Shown: positions 23,307 to 24,511 of the stretch, piece by piece
How positions within the stretch are numbered: the stretch's first letter is position 1
How the letters are laid out: each line of letters opens with the position of its first letter
Source of the DNA: Betaproteobacteria bacterium UBA5216
GTDB lineage: Bacteria; Pseudomonadota; Gammaproteobacteria; Burkholderiales; SG8-41
Length of the DNA stretch: 24,511 bases
Assembly: GCA_002412495.1 (NCBI GenBank)
Contig: DHVE01000118.1
Span: 76,050-100,560 of the forward strand
Direction of reading: 5' to 3'
Notes under the pieces: generated by a model
Told to the model about the DNA's origin: nothing
Seen by the model: the letters and a program-made list of their open reading frames with translations, nothing else
The model's database searches: none
Position numbers and translations under genes: made by a program

Positions 23307-24404
23307 ATGAAAATCACAAAAATAGAAACCATCGTCATCAACACACCGATTCTCATCGCTGGCAAGATCGCGCCCAAGGCGAGCGGCCTGCCACGCACCA
23401 GCATCAACACGCTGATGGTGCGCGTGGACACCGATGAAGGCATTACCGGCTGGGGCGAAGGCTTCGGCCATCGCATTTACGCTGCCACCAAGGCGGTTAT
23501 CGACGACATTCTCACGCCACTGTGCATCGGGCGCGACGCCACCGACATCACCTCGCTGGTCGATGGCCTGCAACGCAGCGTGTCCGGCTCGGGTCGCAAC
23601 GGGCCGGCGATGTATGCGCTCTCCGCCATCGACATAGCGCTGTGGGATATCGCGGGCAAGGCGGCGGGCCTGCCGCTGTATCGCTTGCTGGGTGGCTCGC
23701 CGCGCAAGGAGCTGCCCGCGTATGCCAGCTTGCTGCGTTATGGCGACGCGAAAGAAATCACAATGTATACCGAGCGTGCGATGAAGCGCGGCTACAAGCA
23801 TTTGAAATTGCATGAAGTCACCGAAGCGCCGGTGAAAGCCGCGCGCAAAGTGGCCGGGCCGGACATTCCAATCATGATCGATTGCAACTGTCCGTGGACC
23901 GTCGATCAGGCGATCAAAATGGCTGACAAACTCGCGCCGTATAACCCCAAGTGGCTCGAAGAACCGGTGTGGCCGCCGGAAGATCATCGCGGACTCGCCA
24001 AGGTGCAGGACGTGGGCGGCATCGCCACCGCCGCGGGTGAAAACGCGATGCTGCACGATTTTCTGAGCATGTTTGAAAACGATGCCATCACGTATGCGCA
24101 ACCGAGCGTGGCCAAAGTTGGCGGCGTGACGATGATGCGCAAGGTCATCACGCTGGCCGAAACCTTCGGCGTCAACGTGGTGCCGCACTCGGCATACTTC
24201 GGGCCGGGGCTGATCGCCTCGATGCATTGCATCGCCGCCATGGCCGCCGACAGCGTGGTGGAACGCTTCGACTGCGACTTCGCGGAAACGCCGCTGGGCG
24301 ACTGGATCAATCCGAAGAAAAACGGCTGCTATGATTTGCCGCAAGGGCCGGGTTTGGGTGTGGAGCCTGACCTTAAGTTGATTAAGAAATTGCGGATTGC
24401 CTGA
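23307..24404 (+). CDS. Enolase-superfamily enzyme with KxH motif
   Basis: A 365-residue cytoplasmic enzyme of the mandelate racemase / muconate lactonizing group. The capping domain has GITGWGEGFGHRIYAAT. In the barrel the lysine motif is K167-L-H169 rather than KxK; metal ligands are D192 in IDCNCPW, E218 in WLEEP and E245 in AAGEN; H294 in VVPHSAYFGPG is in the catalytic His position, but its usual Asp partner is S267 in AQPSVAKVGG. Metal binding should be normal while the acid/base set differs from the enzymes at 5438 and 18650, so a different reaction or substrate is likely. The ATG at 23307 lacks a strong ribosome site. It is divergent from the Bug gene at 23134. Confidence 0.9.
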   Translation: MKITKIETIVINTPILIAGKIAPKASGLPRTSINTLMVRVDTDEGITGWGEGFGHRIYAATKAVIDDILTPLCIGRDATDITSLVDGLQRSVSGSGRNGPAMYALSAIDIALWDIAGKAAGLPLYRLLGGSPRKELPAYASLLRYGDAKEITMYTERAMKRGYKHLKLHEVTEAPVKAARKVAGPDIPIMIDCNCPWTVDQAIKMADKLAPYNPKWLEEPVWPPEDHRGLAKVQDVGGIATAAGENAMLHDFLSMFENDAITYAQPSVAKVGGVTMMRKVITLAETFGVNVVPHSAYFGPGLIASMHCIAAMAADSVVERFDCDFAETPLGDWINPKKNGCYDLPQGPGLGVEPDLKLIKKLRIA

Positions 24405-24446
24405 TTGGTAGTTTCAAGCGACACTTTTTAGCACGCTACGTCTTCA

Positions 24447-24511
24447 CCCCCACCCTAATCCTCCCCCCTCAAGGGGAGGGGACTTGCTCCTTCCCCCTTG
24501 AGGGGGAAAGG
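24447..24511. repeat. GC-rich intergenic repeat, two palindromes, cut by the right edge
   Basis: Starts with CCCCCACCCTAATCCTCCCC and contains two successive palindromes: CTCCCC / GGGGAG at about 24461-24479 and CCTTCCCCCTTGA with GGGGGAAAGG up to the edge. It follows the enolase-type gene by about 40 bases and could also act as a terminator. Related to the unit at 23244-23282. Confidence 0.6.

Noticed and set aside
1..24511. A complete tripartite tricarboxylate transporter
   Set aside because: Only TctC-type receptors are present; no small four-helix TctB or large TctA gene was found in any frame.

Overview
The window looks like chromosomal DNA of a GC-rich betaproteobacterium, probably of the order Burkholderiales. 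The basis is six copies plus one remnant of the Bug/TctC family of periplasmic solute receptors, a family hugely expanded in Bordetella, Cupriavidus and relatives, together with GC-rich codon use and short REP-like intergenic palindromes. No rRNA, tRNA, CRISPR array, insertion sequence or phage gene could be recognised. The genus cannot be told from the sequence alone.

Layout. 1-858 (minus): a Bug receptor running off the left edge and, just upstream, the C-terminal remnant of a second one. 1047-2030 (plus): an intact Bug gene. 2147-3388 (minus): a 5-formyltetrahydrofolate cyclo-ligase fused to a helical C-terminal domain. 3389-4298: the only long stretch without a confident gene, containing a REP-type composite repeat. 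4299-6514: a divergent Bug / enolase-superfamily pair. 6565-7543 (minus): a small membrane protein and a secreted protein. 7622-8905 (plus): an MFS exporter. 9081-11940 (plus): an exported TPR-CHAT (caspase-like) protein followed by a 53-residue very acidic protein. 11999-13027: Bug. 13074-16964: an AraC regulator facing a methyltransferase, a DUF3455 lipoprotein and a vanadium-haloperoxidase-like protein. 17153-20779 (plus): a probable operon of class III CoA-transferase, small membrane protein, enolase-superfamily enzyme and Bug receptor. 20833-21518 (minus): a VapBC-type toxin-antitoxin pair with a clear promoter/operator. 21614-22087 (minus): a degenerate SixA-like phosphatase. 22169-24404: a second divergent Bug / enolase-superfamily pair, followed by a GC-rich repeat at the right edge.

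How the genes work together (inference). Three Bug receptors sit next to three different mandelate-racemase-type enzymes, once with a CoA-transferase, which suggests separate modules that capture and degrade hydroxy- or sugar-type carboxylic acids. No TctA/TctB membrane subunits are present, so these receptors must use permeases encoded elsewhere. The three enzymes carry three different active-site residue sets and so probably act on different substrates.

The least explained items are the exported CHAT protein with its acidic small neighbour, and the AraC / methyltransferase / lipoprotein / haloperoxidase group with ATCAAG direct repeats 21 bp apart in its control region. I see no single obviously new defence or mobile system.
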